A stretch of DNA of 37,163 bases, taken from an uncultured Spartobacteria bacterium. GTDB taxonomy: Bacteria > Verrucomicrobiota > Verrucomicrobiia > Chthoniobacterales > Chthoniobacteraceae. This document shows positions 1 to 5,622 of this stretch, piece after piece. The stretch covers positions 1 to 37,163 of the forward strand of contig CAIRYQ010000055.1 in NCBI GenBank assembly GCA_903882875.1, in the 5' to 3' direction. A model generated the notes under the pieces. The model ran no database searches. It saw only the letters and a program-made list of their open reading frames with translations, and had not been told where the DNA came from. Position 1 is the stretch's first letter. Every line of letters starts with the position of its first letter. The translations under genes and the position numbers were made by a program.

Positions 1-196
1 AAGTTGCCAGCGCCCTCCGGCGCTGCCCTGCGGGCTGCCTGCGGCAGGCGTCTCGCTCCGCTCGGCTCTGCCTCCACTTGTAGTAGGTGGCCTGGCTGAT
101 GCCGTGGCGGCGGCAGAGATCCTCAACGGCAGCGCCGGCCTGCGCTTGGTTGAGAACCTGGATGATCTGTTCTTCGGTGTGTCGTTGTCGTTTCAT
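1..196 (-). CDS. IS3-family transposase OrfA, N-terminal part (runs off window)
   Basis: The minus-strand frame opens with ATG at 194-196 and is open to base 1 (65 codons). Residues 1-42 match the HTH_Tnp_1 helix-turn-helix of IS3 OrfA proteins: MKRQRHTEEQII, then a helix with LCRRHGIS and the hallmark ATYYKW. After about residue 43 the sequence stops looking like OrfA, which normally continues into a Gly-Gly turn and a leucine-zipper helix. It becomes an Arg/Ala/Gln-rich stretch encoded by three consecutive DNA hairpins (9-49). The element may therefore be broken here by a palindromic sequence, although the frame stays open. OrfA normally binds the terminal repeats and is fused to OrfB by frameshifting. 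It was probably inactive if the C-terminal change is real. Confidence 0.65.
   Translation of the reverse strand, partial: MKRQRHTEEQIIQVLNQAQAGAAVEDLCRRHGISQATYYKWRQSRAERDACRRQPAGQRRRALAT
9..49. repeat. Three consecutive short hairpins (REP-like palindrome cluster)
   Basis: Three perfect inverted repeats lie head to tail: 9-24 (AGCGCC, loop CTCC, GGCGCT), 25-35 (GCCC, loop TGC, GGGC) and 37-49 (GCCTG, loop CGG, CAGGC). They sit exactly where the OrfA reading frame stops resembling its family. The arrangement looks like an extragenic palindromic element inserted in the IS. Function is unknown. Confidence 0.55.
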
Positions 197-247
197 GGAT
201 CGAGGATGTTGTGCCGTTTTCACGGCTCTTCCTCAACCCAGCTCCGG

Positions 248-269
248 CCTAATCACAGGGGGAAGCTCA
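248..269 (-). repeat. Probable terminal inverted repeat of the IS3-family element
   Basis: Read on the minus strand this end begins TGAGCTTCCCCC, a form common at IS3-group termini. Its first three bases (TGA, 269-267) are also the stop codon of the neighbouring small membrane ORF. That coincidence is expected when an insertion truncates a gene. The partner repeat is outside the window. Confidence 0.5.
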
Positions 270-437
270 TACAAGCACTCCTAAGACGAGCCAGATTGCG
301 TAGGCCGCTCCTACATTCCAACTTCGTGGCTTCACGACAGGACCAAAAACGCACGCCGCGCAACCTAAAAGAAAACCTGCGATGAGAAATAGAAGGAACG
401 GTATGACGATCCATGCAATTTTCTTCGTGAGGGACAT
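267..437 (-). CDS. Small membrane or lipoprotein-like protein, probably truncated by the IS
   Basis: This is a 56-residue product if translation starts at the ATG at 435-437; a TTG at 467 would add ten residues. It begins with a basic MSLTKK stretch and a hydrophobic segment (about residues 7-22) ending in LLGC, which resembles a weak lipobox. A second hydrophobic segment (about 41-56) runs right to the stop. The stop codon is the first triplet of the adjacent IS end, so the native C-terminus has probably been lost. I do not recognise a family. No convincing ribosome-binding site precedes either start. Confidence 0.45.
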   Translation of the reverse strand: MSLTKKIAWIVIPFLLFLIAGFLLGCAACVFGPVVKPRSWNVGAAYAIWLVLGVLV

Positions 438-554
438 GGTGTGAATCTCAGACGTTCTCCCCGACAACGCATGGAGGCAAATACCAAAGGGAAATCAAAA
501 TAATGGCAATCGGTGAAAATGGCTCTGGCACGACGCTACCTGGGTGAAATACCT

Positions 555-1490
555 CTACTTCTTTCCTAGCTTGGATTCAATGTGGCGTCTTAACGGTTCA
601 TCTGGAGTGGCAAGCAGCCCATTCAGCACGGCCTCACCTGCGGGTCCATGTTGTGACAGCTCTTGGATCGCATTGTAGCGGATGTAGCGATGCTTGTTGC
701 GCGCACAGAAGTTTGCAAGTTCTGGAACGCTTTGTTTGTGGATTTTGACAAGCGCCATTGCTGCATGCATTTGCGTGTCTTCATCCGACACTGGCGAAAG
801 GACGAGGGATTCCAGCGAACTATCCACGGTGGACTTGCCTTCGTTCAAAAATGCGATGCTGATTACAGATGGCATTTTCCCATTTGTCGACTTTAACAAG
901 ATGTTTTGAAGTCCCCTGCGGTTATCCTCTGTAATGGATTCGTTTACAGGGAATTTGGCGAGGAGGTGACCGATATACGCGCTAAGAGGCATAACATTTT
1001 TCGCCAGAGCGTCAAGGAACGCCCTATTCTGTGATCCGCCGATATCGGCGAGAAACTCTATTGACTGCCTTTGCATAAATGGATTCTTGGTGCCCTCAGC
1101 CGTGACGCGCAGGGCGTTCACATCGTAACGGATGAAATACGCACTGAAAATACCTGACATGGCACGATGAGGTTCGGGCAAAGCTCCATCATCTGCTAAA
1201 GAGGCAAGCGCGAAGCGTGCGTGCGTGCCGTTTTTCGCAAGCTTTTTGATAGCTTCGATTACGGGCTCTTTGGGTGTGCCTGGCATCTTGCGAATGTCTT
1301 CGCATTGCGATTTGATGTCTGCTGGCCAGGTGGCCGGATCGTTGGTGAGTTCGATGACCTGTTGACCGTCAGCAGAAAAACCTGTCATGGCGCACAACAT
1401 CAATGCGGCGACTGTCGTGATTGTGATTCTGCGCCCTACGGAATGTGGCCGTGCAGAGTGCGGAACTGAGTCGAGAAATTGCATTCGCAT
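555..1490 (-). CDS. Exported HEAT-repeat-like protein of unknown function
   Basis: The product is 311 residues from the ATG at 1490 (ATG 1484 is an equal alternative; an upstream GTG/ATG frame at 1541 gives an implausible extension). The N-terminus has GRR followed by a hydrophobic stretch (ITITTVAALMLCAMTGFSA), a signal peptide with a likely cleavage after FSA. The mature part is all-helical. It has repeated helix pairs in which Ala/Leu-rich stretches are punctuated by small residues (for example ARFALASLADDGALPE, HAAMALVKIHKQSVPE, YNAIQELSQHGPAGE). That pattern is typical of HEAT/ARM-type repeats, which serve as protein-binding scaffolds. Codon use is lower in GC than in the operons further right. 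No enzyme motif is visible. It lies alone, downstream of a CoA-binding gene remnant on the same strand. Confidence 0.7.
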   Translation of the reverse strand: MRMQFLDSVPHSARPHSVGRRITITTVAALMLCAMTGFSADGQQVIELTNDPATWPADIKSQCEDIRKMPGTPKEPVIEAIKKLAKNGTHARFALASLADDGALPEPHRAMSGIFSAYFIRYDVNALRVTAEGTKNPFMQRQSIEFLADIGGSQNRAFLDALAKNVMPLSAYIGHLLAKFPVNESITEDNRRGLQNILLKSTNGKMPSVISIAFLNEGKSTVDSSLESLVLSPVSDEDTQMHAAMALVKIHKQSVPELANFCARNKHRYIRYNAIQELSQHGPAGEAVLNGLLATPDEPLRRHIESKLGKK

Positions 1491-1553
1491 AGGGTCGCTT
1501 ATGCAGCTTCTCGCGGTCGCCGCCAACTCAAAAAGTTCCAATCCCCAACATCC

Positions 1554-1658
1554 CTAATGTGCAGTGTTTCCAGCCGATGAAGCAGCTTTCGCCAGATCCT
1601 CATTCTCAGCACCCGGATTGAAGATGATGCGCCTCGGCTTGGCTTTGAGGATGGCCAC
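1554..1658 (-). pseudogene. 3' remnant of a CoA-binding (CoA_binding_2) protein gene
   Basis: On the minus strand 34 codons followed by TAG (1556-1554) encode VAILKAKPRRIIFNPGAEN then EDLAKAASSAGNTAH. This closely parallels the C-terminal part of the intact CoA-binding protein at 30653-31015, which has APRRIVINPGAEN then PQLANAAEAAG. The signature RRI(V/I)xNPGAEN and the following Leu-Ala-x-Ala-Ala helix coincide without gaps. A TGA lies in frame just upstream (1661-1659), so only this fragment survives. It marks a recombination junction near 1658, where plasmid-like sequence begins. The DNA is clearly diverged from the intact copy, so it is not a recent local duplication. Confidence 0.65.
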
Positions 1659-1809
1659 TCATGCGGAAGCACTGAGGCTGGCAATCACCGAAGCAGAACG
1701 CGGCCTTGTGCTCGACCACATCGCTCACACTCGCGCGGCCGCAATCACCATCGAACACAGCGAAGACGCCATCAATACGCTCTTCGAGGACCGATTTGTT
1801 GAACCGTAA
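1651..1809 (+). CDS. Small hypothetical protein at the front of a plasmid/phage-like cassette
   Basis: The ORF encodes about 52 residues from ATG 1651, helical and Ala/Glu-rich (AEALRLAITEAERGLV...INTLFEDRFVEP). It lies 23 bp upstream of the next gene in the same direction. Its ATG lies within the tail of the CoA-binding remnant, at the recombination junction. The original N-terminus may therefore be missing, and what remains could be a gene 3' end. I do not recognise a family. Confidence 0.4.
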   Translation: MATHAEALRLAITEAERGLVLDHIAHTRAAAITIEHSEDAINTLFEDRFVEP

Positions 1810-1820
1810 CTACAGCCAGA

Positions 1821-1826
1821 AAGGAG
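1821..1826 (+). promoter_or_regulatory. Canonical Shine-Dalgarno site (AAGGAG)
   Basis: AAGGAG lies 6 nt before the ATG at 1833. Almost no other gene in the window has a recognisable Shine-Dalgarno sequence. This fixes the start of the 138-aa gene and supports a foreign origin for the cassette. Confidence 0.75.
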
Positions 1827-1832
1827 ATCCAC

Positions 1833-2249
1833 ATGGCTGATTACTTCACATCATTCACTTTGGTCGCCCCGCTGCCTGATGAAGCTGCACAACAATACGC
1901 GTTTCAGCTCTCCACAACCATAAGCGACGCAGGGCGGGACGACACACTGCCCGATAACGTCCCGCAGAGCATTCGAGATGAGATGGAAAACTGGTCCTTC
2001 AATACTGTGGCTGTATCTGAGTCTCACGGCATCTGGCTGCACTCGAAGTTTGGAGGGATCGATGCCGTCTGTGCATTCATCCAGCATCTCCTGCGGAAGT
2101 TCACACCCGAGGCCATCGTGACATTTGAGTGGTCCCACGACTACTCCAAACCACTTACCGATGCCTACGGAGGTGGAGCGGCAATCATCACCGCAACAGA
2201 GATCAAAACCATGAGCACATCAGAGTGGCTTCAACTGAATGCCGCCTGA
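1833..2249 (+). CDS. Conserved hypothetical protein of DUF932-type mobile loci
   Basis: The product is a 138-residue soluble protein with no signal peptide or membrane segment. It starts MADYFTSFT, has GIWLHSKFGG and FIQHLLRKF in the middle, and ends with FEWSHDYSKPLTDAYGGGA and a TSEWL tail. From memory this matches small proteins encoded beside DUF932 genes on plasmids and phages, which share a start like SDYFTxxS, a cxxxKPxxDxFGGGA motif and a final 'T..WL'. Their function is not known. It has the best ribosome-binding site in the window. Its stop overlaps the probable original start of the DUF932 gene (ATG 2239), which suggests translational coupling. Confidence 0.75.
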   Translation: MADYFTSFTLVAPLPDEAAQQYAFQLSTTISDAGRDDTLPDNVPQSIRDEMENWSFNTVAVSESHGIWLHSKFGGIDAVCAFIQHLLRKFTPEAIVTFEWSHDYSKPLTDAYGGGAAIITATEIKTMSTSEWLQLNAA

Positions 2250-2895
2250 GCGTGCTCCAACCCAAACAAAAAAAGAAAACATCATTACGCTCGATCTACT
2301 CGATCTCTCACCAGCACGCCCAAGACGCAAACAACCAAACGTCATCATTCATTGCGGAGCAACCGCAGTGAGCCTCGATGAAGTGGTCTAGGTGAACACT
2401 CCAAGGGCCACCGAAACGTGGACGCCAATCCCACACCATCAGCTCATTCAGACAGTTCAGCGCACACTCAGCACGACAAAGCTGAAGATTGGCACTCAGG
2501 CCCATTCACTGACACATGATGGCGCTCGCTACTTCGGTCTGATGGAGATCCGCCGCAGCCGCAAGAACAGCGACGACTATTGCTGGGTGCTTGGGGTCAG
2601 AAACAGTCATGACAAGACATTCCCCGCTGGCATCGTTGCAGGCGCGAGCTGCTTCGTGTGCGACAACCTCTCATTCAGCGGGGATGTGAAATTCGCCCGG
2701 AAGCGCACTATCCACATCAATAGGGATTTGCCGCAGCTCGTGGAACGCTCCATCTGCCAACTGATGAGTAAATGGCATCATCAGGACAAGCGCATTGAAG
2801 CATACAAAGAGATTGTGATTGAAGACAAAGAAGCTCACGACCTCATCATTCGTGCCTGCGATGTCGGCGTATGCAGCCACCGGTTTGTCTCTTGA
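2239..2895 (+). pseudogene. DUF932-family gene broken by an in-frame TAG and a 3' truncation
   Basis: A frame opens at ATG 2239, overlapping the previous stop, and encodes 50 residues ending HCGATAVSLDEVV before TAG at 2389-2391. The same frame continues for 167 residues (GTG 2392 is the only start available): TWTPIPHHQLIQTV, GVRNSHDKTFPAGI, FVCDNLSFSGDV and RKRTIHINRDLP. These are the conserved blocks of the DUF932/TIGR03299 phage-plasmid family. In that family the HCG...VSLDE segment directly precedes the TW.PIPH block, so the TAG interrupts one ancestral gene. The frame stops at 2893-2895, just where relatives run on into the IPKVL..W and RTAWSLFNAFTE regions. The C-terminal third is therefore missing, displaced by the IS110-like segment that follows. 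Alternatives are amber read-through or a sequencing error at 2389. Confidence 0.75.
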
Positions 2896-3665
2896 CCTCG
2901 TAGTATAACGGGGCTGGCCGAATTGAGGCAGCGGGACGGGTAAACCGGCACCGGCTTGGAACAACAAGTCCGTAATTTAGAACGGCACCCGTTCCCGCCG
3001 CCTCTCCGGCTCGAAGCCTGATGGTATCAAGGACCGCAAGCCTACAGCGTGCGGCAAACCGCAGACAAGCCCGCGCTCGACTGGAGACACCTCAAGGCGG
3101 CCAGCAGCCACAACCCACAAAAACAAACCCACCGACATCCATCTCCATGATCCTCACCGAACCCGTCCGCGCCTGCCTGGGCCTGGACATCGCCAAGGCC
3201 AAGTTCGACGCCTGCCTGCTCCTCGGCCCGCGCGCGCACCAGGCGCAGTTCGACAACTCCGCGCCCGGCATTGCCGCCCTTCGCGCATGGTGCAAAAAGC
3301 TCGGCGCACCTGCGCCGCACACCGTGCTCGAAGCCACCGGCCGCTACGGCGAACTGGCCGCCGCCGCGCTGCACGCCGCGGGCCACCGCGTCCACGTCGC
3401 CAACCCGCGCCGCATCAAGGACCATGCACGCAGCCTCGGCCACCGCAACAAGACCGACCGCATCGCCGCCGCGCTAATCGCCGGCTTTGGCGCCACGCGT
3501 GCATTGCCAGAGTGGCAGCCCGCCGGTGCCGCCCAGCAGCTCCTGCGCGCGCTGATGCGCCGCAGCGCCGACCTCGCCACCATGCTCCAGGCCGAACGCA
3601 ACCGCACCGAGGGCACCACCGATCCGCTCATCGCCAAGAGCCTCGCCCGCGTCATGCTTGTTTTG
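2896..3665 (+). mobile_element. IS110-family element remnant
   Basis: A 251-bp non-coding leader (2896-3146) precedes an IS110-type transposase whose family similarity ends near 3660. The element therefore has a plausible left end and no right half. It abuts the truncated 3' end of the DUF932 gene, as if it had inserted there. IS110 elements lack classical inverted repeats, so the borders are estimates: the left from the loss of DUF932 similarity and the right from the loss of transposase similarity. Confidence 0.55.
2925..3004 (+). ncRNA. Long imperfect hairpin, candidate bridge RNA of the IS110 remnant
   Basis: The left arm 2925-2941 pairs with 2987-3004. GAGGC (2925-2929) pairs with GCCTC (3000-3004), there is an A/C mismatch, GCGGGA (2931-2936) pairs with TCCCGC (2993-2998), T2992 is bulged, and CGGGT (2937-2941) pairs with ACCCG (2987-2991). 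That makes 16 base pairs around a 45-nt apical region, which holds a smaller stem, CCGT...ACGG, with an 8-nt loop. IS110-group elements encode a structured bridge RNA in the non-coding leader upstream of the recombinase, and this hairpin lies in that position. The pairing is directly visible; the bridge-RNA role is inference. Confidence 0.35.
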
Positions 3666-3719
3666 CCATCTGGCGGTGTGCCACCGGATCGCTCATTCAG
3701 CCGCGCGATTTACCTCTGA
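3147..3719 (+). pseudogene. IS110-family transposase (DEDD domain only), truncated and catalytically impaired
   Basis: The start is ATG 3147 (MILTEPVRACLGLDIAKAKF); upstream in-frame codons lie in the non-coding leader. The DEDD_Tnp_IS110 domain covers about residues 8-165. The first Asp is in GLDIAKAKFD, the Glu is in LEATGRYG, and the third is in NKTDRIAAALIA. The family motif is KTDRxDA, so the fourth acidic residue is replaced by Ala. Similarity fades near SLARVM (around 3660). The C-terminal Transposase_20 domain with its catalytic Ser is absent, replaced by about 20 unrelated residues to TGA at 3717-3719. The remaining 190 residues, against about 320-400 normally, cannot be an active recombinase. 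Confidence 0.8.
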
Positions 3720-3730
3720 AAAAACTCCCG

Positions 3731-3754
3731 CTAGGGCGTGTTAATACGCCCTAG
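3731..3754. repeat. Perfect 9-bp inverted repeat
   Basis: CTAGGGCGT (3731-3739), a 6-nt spacer GTTAAT, then ACGCCCTAG (3746-3754). It overlaps the start of the terminator hairpin by two bases, so the two structures are alternatives or stack. It lies just after the IS110 remnant. Confidence 0.7.
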
Positions 3755-3781
3755 CCCGGCGATGAGTCGCCGGGCTGTTTT
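3753..3781 (+). terminator. Strong rho-independent terminator
   Basis: AGCCCGGCGA (3753-3762), a TGAG tetraloop and TCGCCGGGCT (3767-3776) form a perfect 10-bp GC-rich stem followed by GTTTT. It would end transcription from the DUF932/IS110 side and insulate the repeats and genes to the right. Confidence 0.8.
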
Positions 3782-3972
3782 CGCCATGATTTCCCGCAGC
3801 CTTGTCAACAAACCGGACAGGCATGATTGATTTTCTCATCGCACGGCGGGCGGGCCGAATGGCTCCCCGGCGTTTGCGGTCCGAAAAATGAGGTTGACAC
3901 AAAAGACACGCTGAGTTTCGGTCTGCGCAGATGAAGGCGCTCTCCCCAGCATATTCATTCATTCTCCGCAGT
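3782..3972. other. Non-coding spacer
   Basis: I see no credible gene here. Short overlapping frames lack family character. A TTGACA hexamer at 3893-3898 has no good -10 partner at 16-18 bp. The stretch links the terminator to the tandem repeats. Confidence 0.4.
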
Positions 3973-4028
3973 CGGAGCGTCGGAGCGTCGGAGCGTCGGA
4001 GCGTCGGAGCGTCGGAGCGTCGGAGCGT
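3973..4028. repeat. Seven perfect tandem copies of the 8-mer CGGAGCGT
   Basis: The unit CGGAGCGT is repeated without error from 3973 to 4028 (56 bp), preceded by GT and followed by CT. Perfect identity implies recent slippage or active turnover. Translated, it gives an 8-residue period in every frame, which accounts for spurious long ORFs across it. Confidence 0.95.
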
Positions 4029-4105
4029 CTAGTACAGGCGGGGGCATATTTTTCGGAAAATGCGAGGCTGAATCTTTTGCCCGGTCGGCATGTGTGGGCG
4101 CATCC

Positions 4106-4440
4106 ATGCACTGCGCATGGGGCGGGTGCCGGCGTGGCAGCGGGCTTTTGCACGGTGCATGGGGCGTCTGCCAGTGGCAGGCGGGTCAGGTAGCCATGCA
4201 TGTGCGGGCTGCCAGTGTGTCTCCAGGCTCGTGCAGGATGCACGGGATGGCTGGCAGTGTGGCGAGGGGCTGGTGCATGGTGCACGGGGTGGGCCGGAGC
4301 TTGGCGCAGGGTTCGCGCACGGTGCATGGGACCGGTGTCACACGCCGGGCGGGTTCGTGCATGGTGCAAATGGGGACTGCCAGCGTGGCAGGCGACGCGT
4401 GCATGGTGCAGGAGGCGTCTGCCAGCATGGAAATGTTCAT
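4106..4440. repeat. Eight degenerate 42-bp tandem repeats with a TGCA-N3-TGCA palindromic core
   Basis: Units start near 4106, 4148, 4189, 4231, 4273, 4315, 4357 and 4399: the spacing is 42 bp except for one 41-bp step. Each carries a core of the form GTGCA-TGG-TGCAC (perfect palindromes in units 4 and 5; TGCA retained on at least one side in the others). About 16 bp later comes a second block resembling CTGCCAG. Units are diverged, so the array is old. It ends 36 bp before the start chosen for the next gene. Because 42 is divisible by 3, frames stay open across it on both strands; I do not treat those frames as genes. Confidence 0.85.
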
Positions 4441-4476
4441 TTTTCACGAGTTTTCACCCATTTTCCAAAGCCGTGC

Positions 4477-5592
4477 ATGAGATACGTCAAATGGGGCGAC
4501 CCCGTGAAATACGGGGACAAAAATCTCTACTGGGGTTCCCCCGCCTCCTACCTGCTCGAAAAGGGCGACCCCGGCTGGGTGAATGACCCGGATTCCGCTT
4601 CCTATGTAGCACCGACAACAAAACACAAACCACGCAAGTATATGGCATCCAACCCAACTCCAGACCCACTCGGCGAACTCATTTCCTCAGGCGAGGATCT
4701 CTGCGACGGCCTCCAGCAGCACGAGGCCACCATCGGCATCAAGCAAAACACCTTCGCGGATACGCGCGCCGACCTCGATGCGCTCATCGCGGCCAAGAAC
4801 GCCGCGAATGCGGCCGACGGCGCGCAGCCCGCCGCCTACACCGCGCTCCGCACTGCGGACAGCAATGGCAAGGGCTTCATCGCCCGTGCCATCAAGCTCC
4901 TCTCCATCACCCTCGGCGATGCGTGGAGCGACGCATGGCTCGCCACCGGCCTGCCGGACAACACCGTGGGAATCCCACGCACACAGGATGGCCGCTTTGC
5001 CGCCCTTGGCGGACTGAAGGCCTACTTCACCGCGAACCCCTCGATGGAAAACAGCAACGTGAACGTGAACGTCACCGCCGCCATCGCCGCCACGCTCTAC
5101 ACCGCCGTCTCCGACGCACGCAAGGGCGTGGGCAACGCCCTCAAGCTCTCCAGCGACAAACACCAGGCCCTCGACGCCGCCAAGCAGACCTTCCGCGACC
5201 GCTACCGCGCCGCCATTGATGAAATCGGCCAGCGCCTCAGTGACGACGACGCGATGTGGTACGACTTCGGCCTGAACCGCCCGAACGACCCCGGCCAGCC
5301 CGGCCAGCCCTCAAACGTCCACGCCACCCCGCTCAGCGCCGCCCGCGTGCTCGTGCAGGTGGACGGCGCGCGGCGCGCGAACTCGTTCAACTACTACCGT
5401 AAGATCATCGCCCTTCCCGCCGGCTCGCCTTTGCAGCCCGATGCGAAGCCCGTGAAAGTCATCAACACGCAGGGCACGCAATTCACCTTCGAGAACCTGC
5501 CCGTCGGCGCGACCGTGGAAATCACCGTCACCGGCGTGAACGACGCGGGCGAGGGGCAGGCGAGCGACCCGGTGCAAGCGCTTGTCATGTGA
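4477..5592 (+). CDS. WGDP-motif and C-terminal fibronectin-III-like protein
   Basis: The product is 371 residues from ATG 4477. The frame is open further upstream only because it crosses the 42-bp repeats; ATG 4642 (MASNPTPDP) is an alternative start that would remove the N-terminal motifs. Residues 1-40 contain repeated short motifs, KWGDP, KYGDK, YWGSP and KGDPGW, which I associate with a verrucomicrobial protein group. Residues about 56-290 are helical, Ala-rich and contain no signal peptide. Residues about 285-371 look like a fibronectin type III domain (PSNVHATPLSAARVLVQVDG ... VEITVTGVNDAGEG ... PVQALVM). The role is unknown; it may be a structural or adhesion component. It is 30 bp upstream of the giant beta-helix gene, with which it may be co-transcribed. 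No Shine-Dalgarno site is seen. Confidence 0.7.
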   Translation: MRYVKWGDPVKYGDKNLYWGSPASYLLEKGDPGWVNDPDSASYVAPTTKHKPRKYMASNPTPDPLGELISSGEDLCDGLQQHEATIGIKQNTFADTRADLDALIAAKNAANAADGAQPAAYTALRTADSNGKGFIARAIKLLSITLGDAWSDAWLATGLPDNTVGIPRTQDGRFAALGGLKAYFTANPSMENSNVNVNVTAAIAATLYTAVSDARKGVGNALKLSSDKHQALDAAKQTFRDRYRAAIDEIGQRLSDDDAMWYDFGLNRPNDPGQPGQPSNVHATPLSAARVLVQVDGARRANSFNYYRKIIALPAGSPLQPDAKPVKVINTQGTQFTFENLPVGATVEITVTGVNDAGEGQASDPVQALVM

Positions 5593-5622
5593 TGAGGGAC
5601 ATGCCATAAGGCTGGCGGTTCA

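Larger units (their letters stand above)
1..269 (-). mobile_element. Left end of an IS3-family insertion sequence (partial)
   Basis: The segment runs from the window edge to the likely terminal inverted repeat at 248-269. On the minus strand that end reads TGAGCTTCCCCCTGTGATTA, the TG...CCCCC form seen at the ends of many IS3-group elements. It carries the start of an OrfA-type gene at 196. The other end lies outside the window, so target duplication and completeness cannot be judged. Family assignment rests on the OrfA sequence; the exact boundary at 269 is inferred from the repeat form. Confidence 0.6.

Noticed and set aside
2893-3004. tRNA-like start (TAGTATAACGG) upstream of the IS110 gene
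   Set aside because: The expected D-arm, anticodon arm and acceptor pairings cannot be built; the long hairpin explains the structure better.
3740-3754. Integron attC site at the palindrome after the IS110 remnant
   Set aside because: GTTAATA does not fit the GTTRRRY core, and no integrase or cassette structure is present.
3973-4440. CRISPR array
   Set aside because: Repeats are contiguous without unique spacers of constant length, and no cas genes occur.
4090-4476. N-terminal extension of the WGDP protein and the other long frames across the 42-bp repeats
   Set aside because: Frames stay open on both strands because the unit length is a multiple of three; the extension has no family character and a Cys/His/Gly-rich composition unlike the rest.
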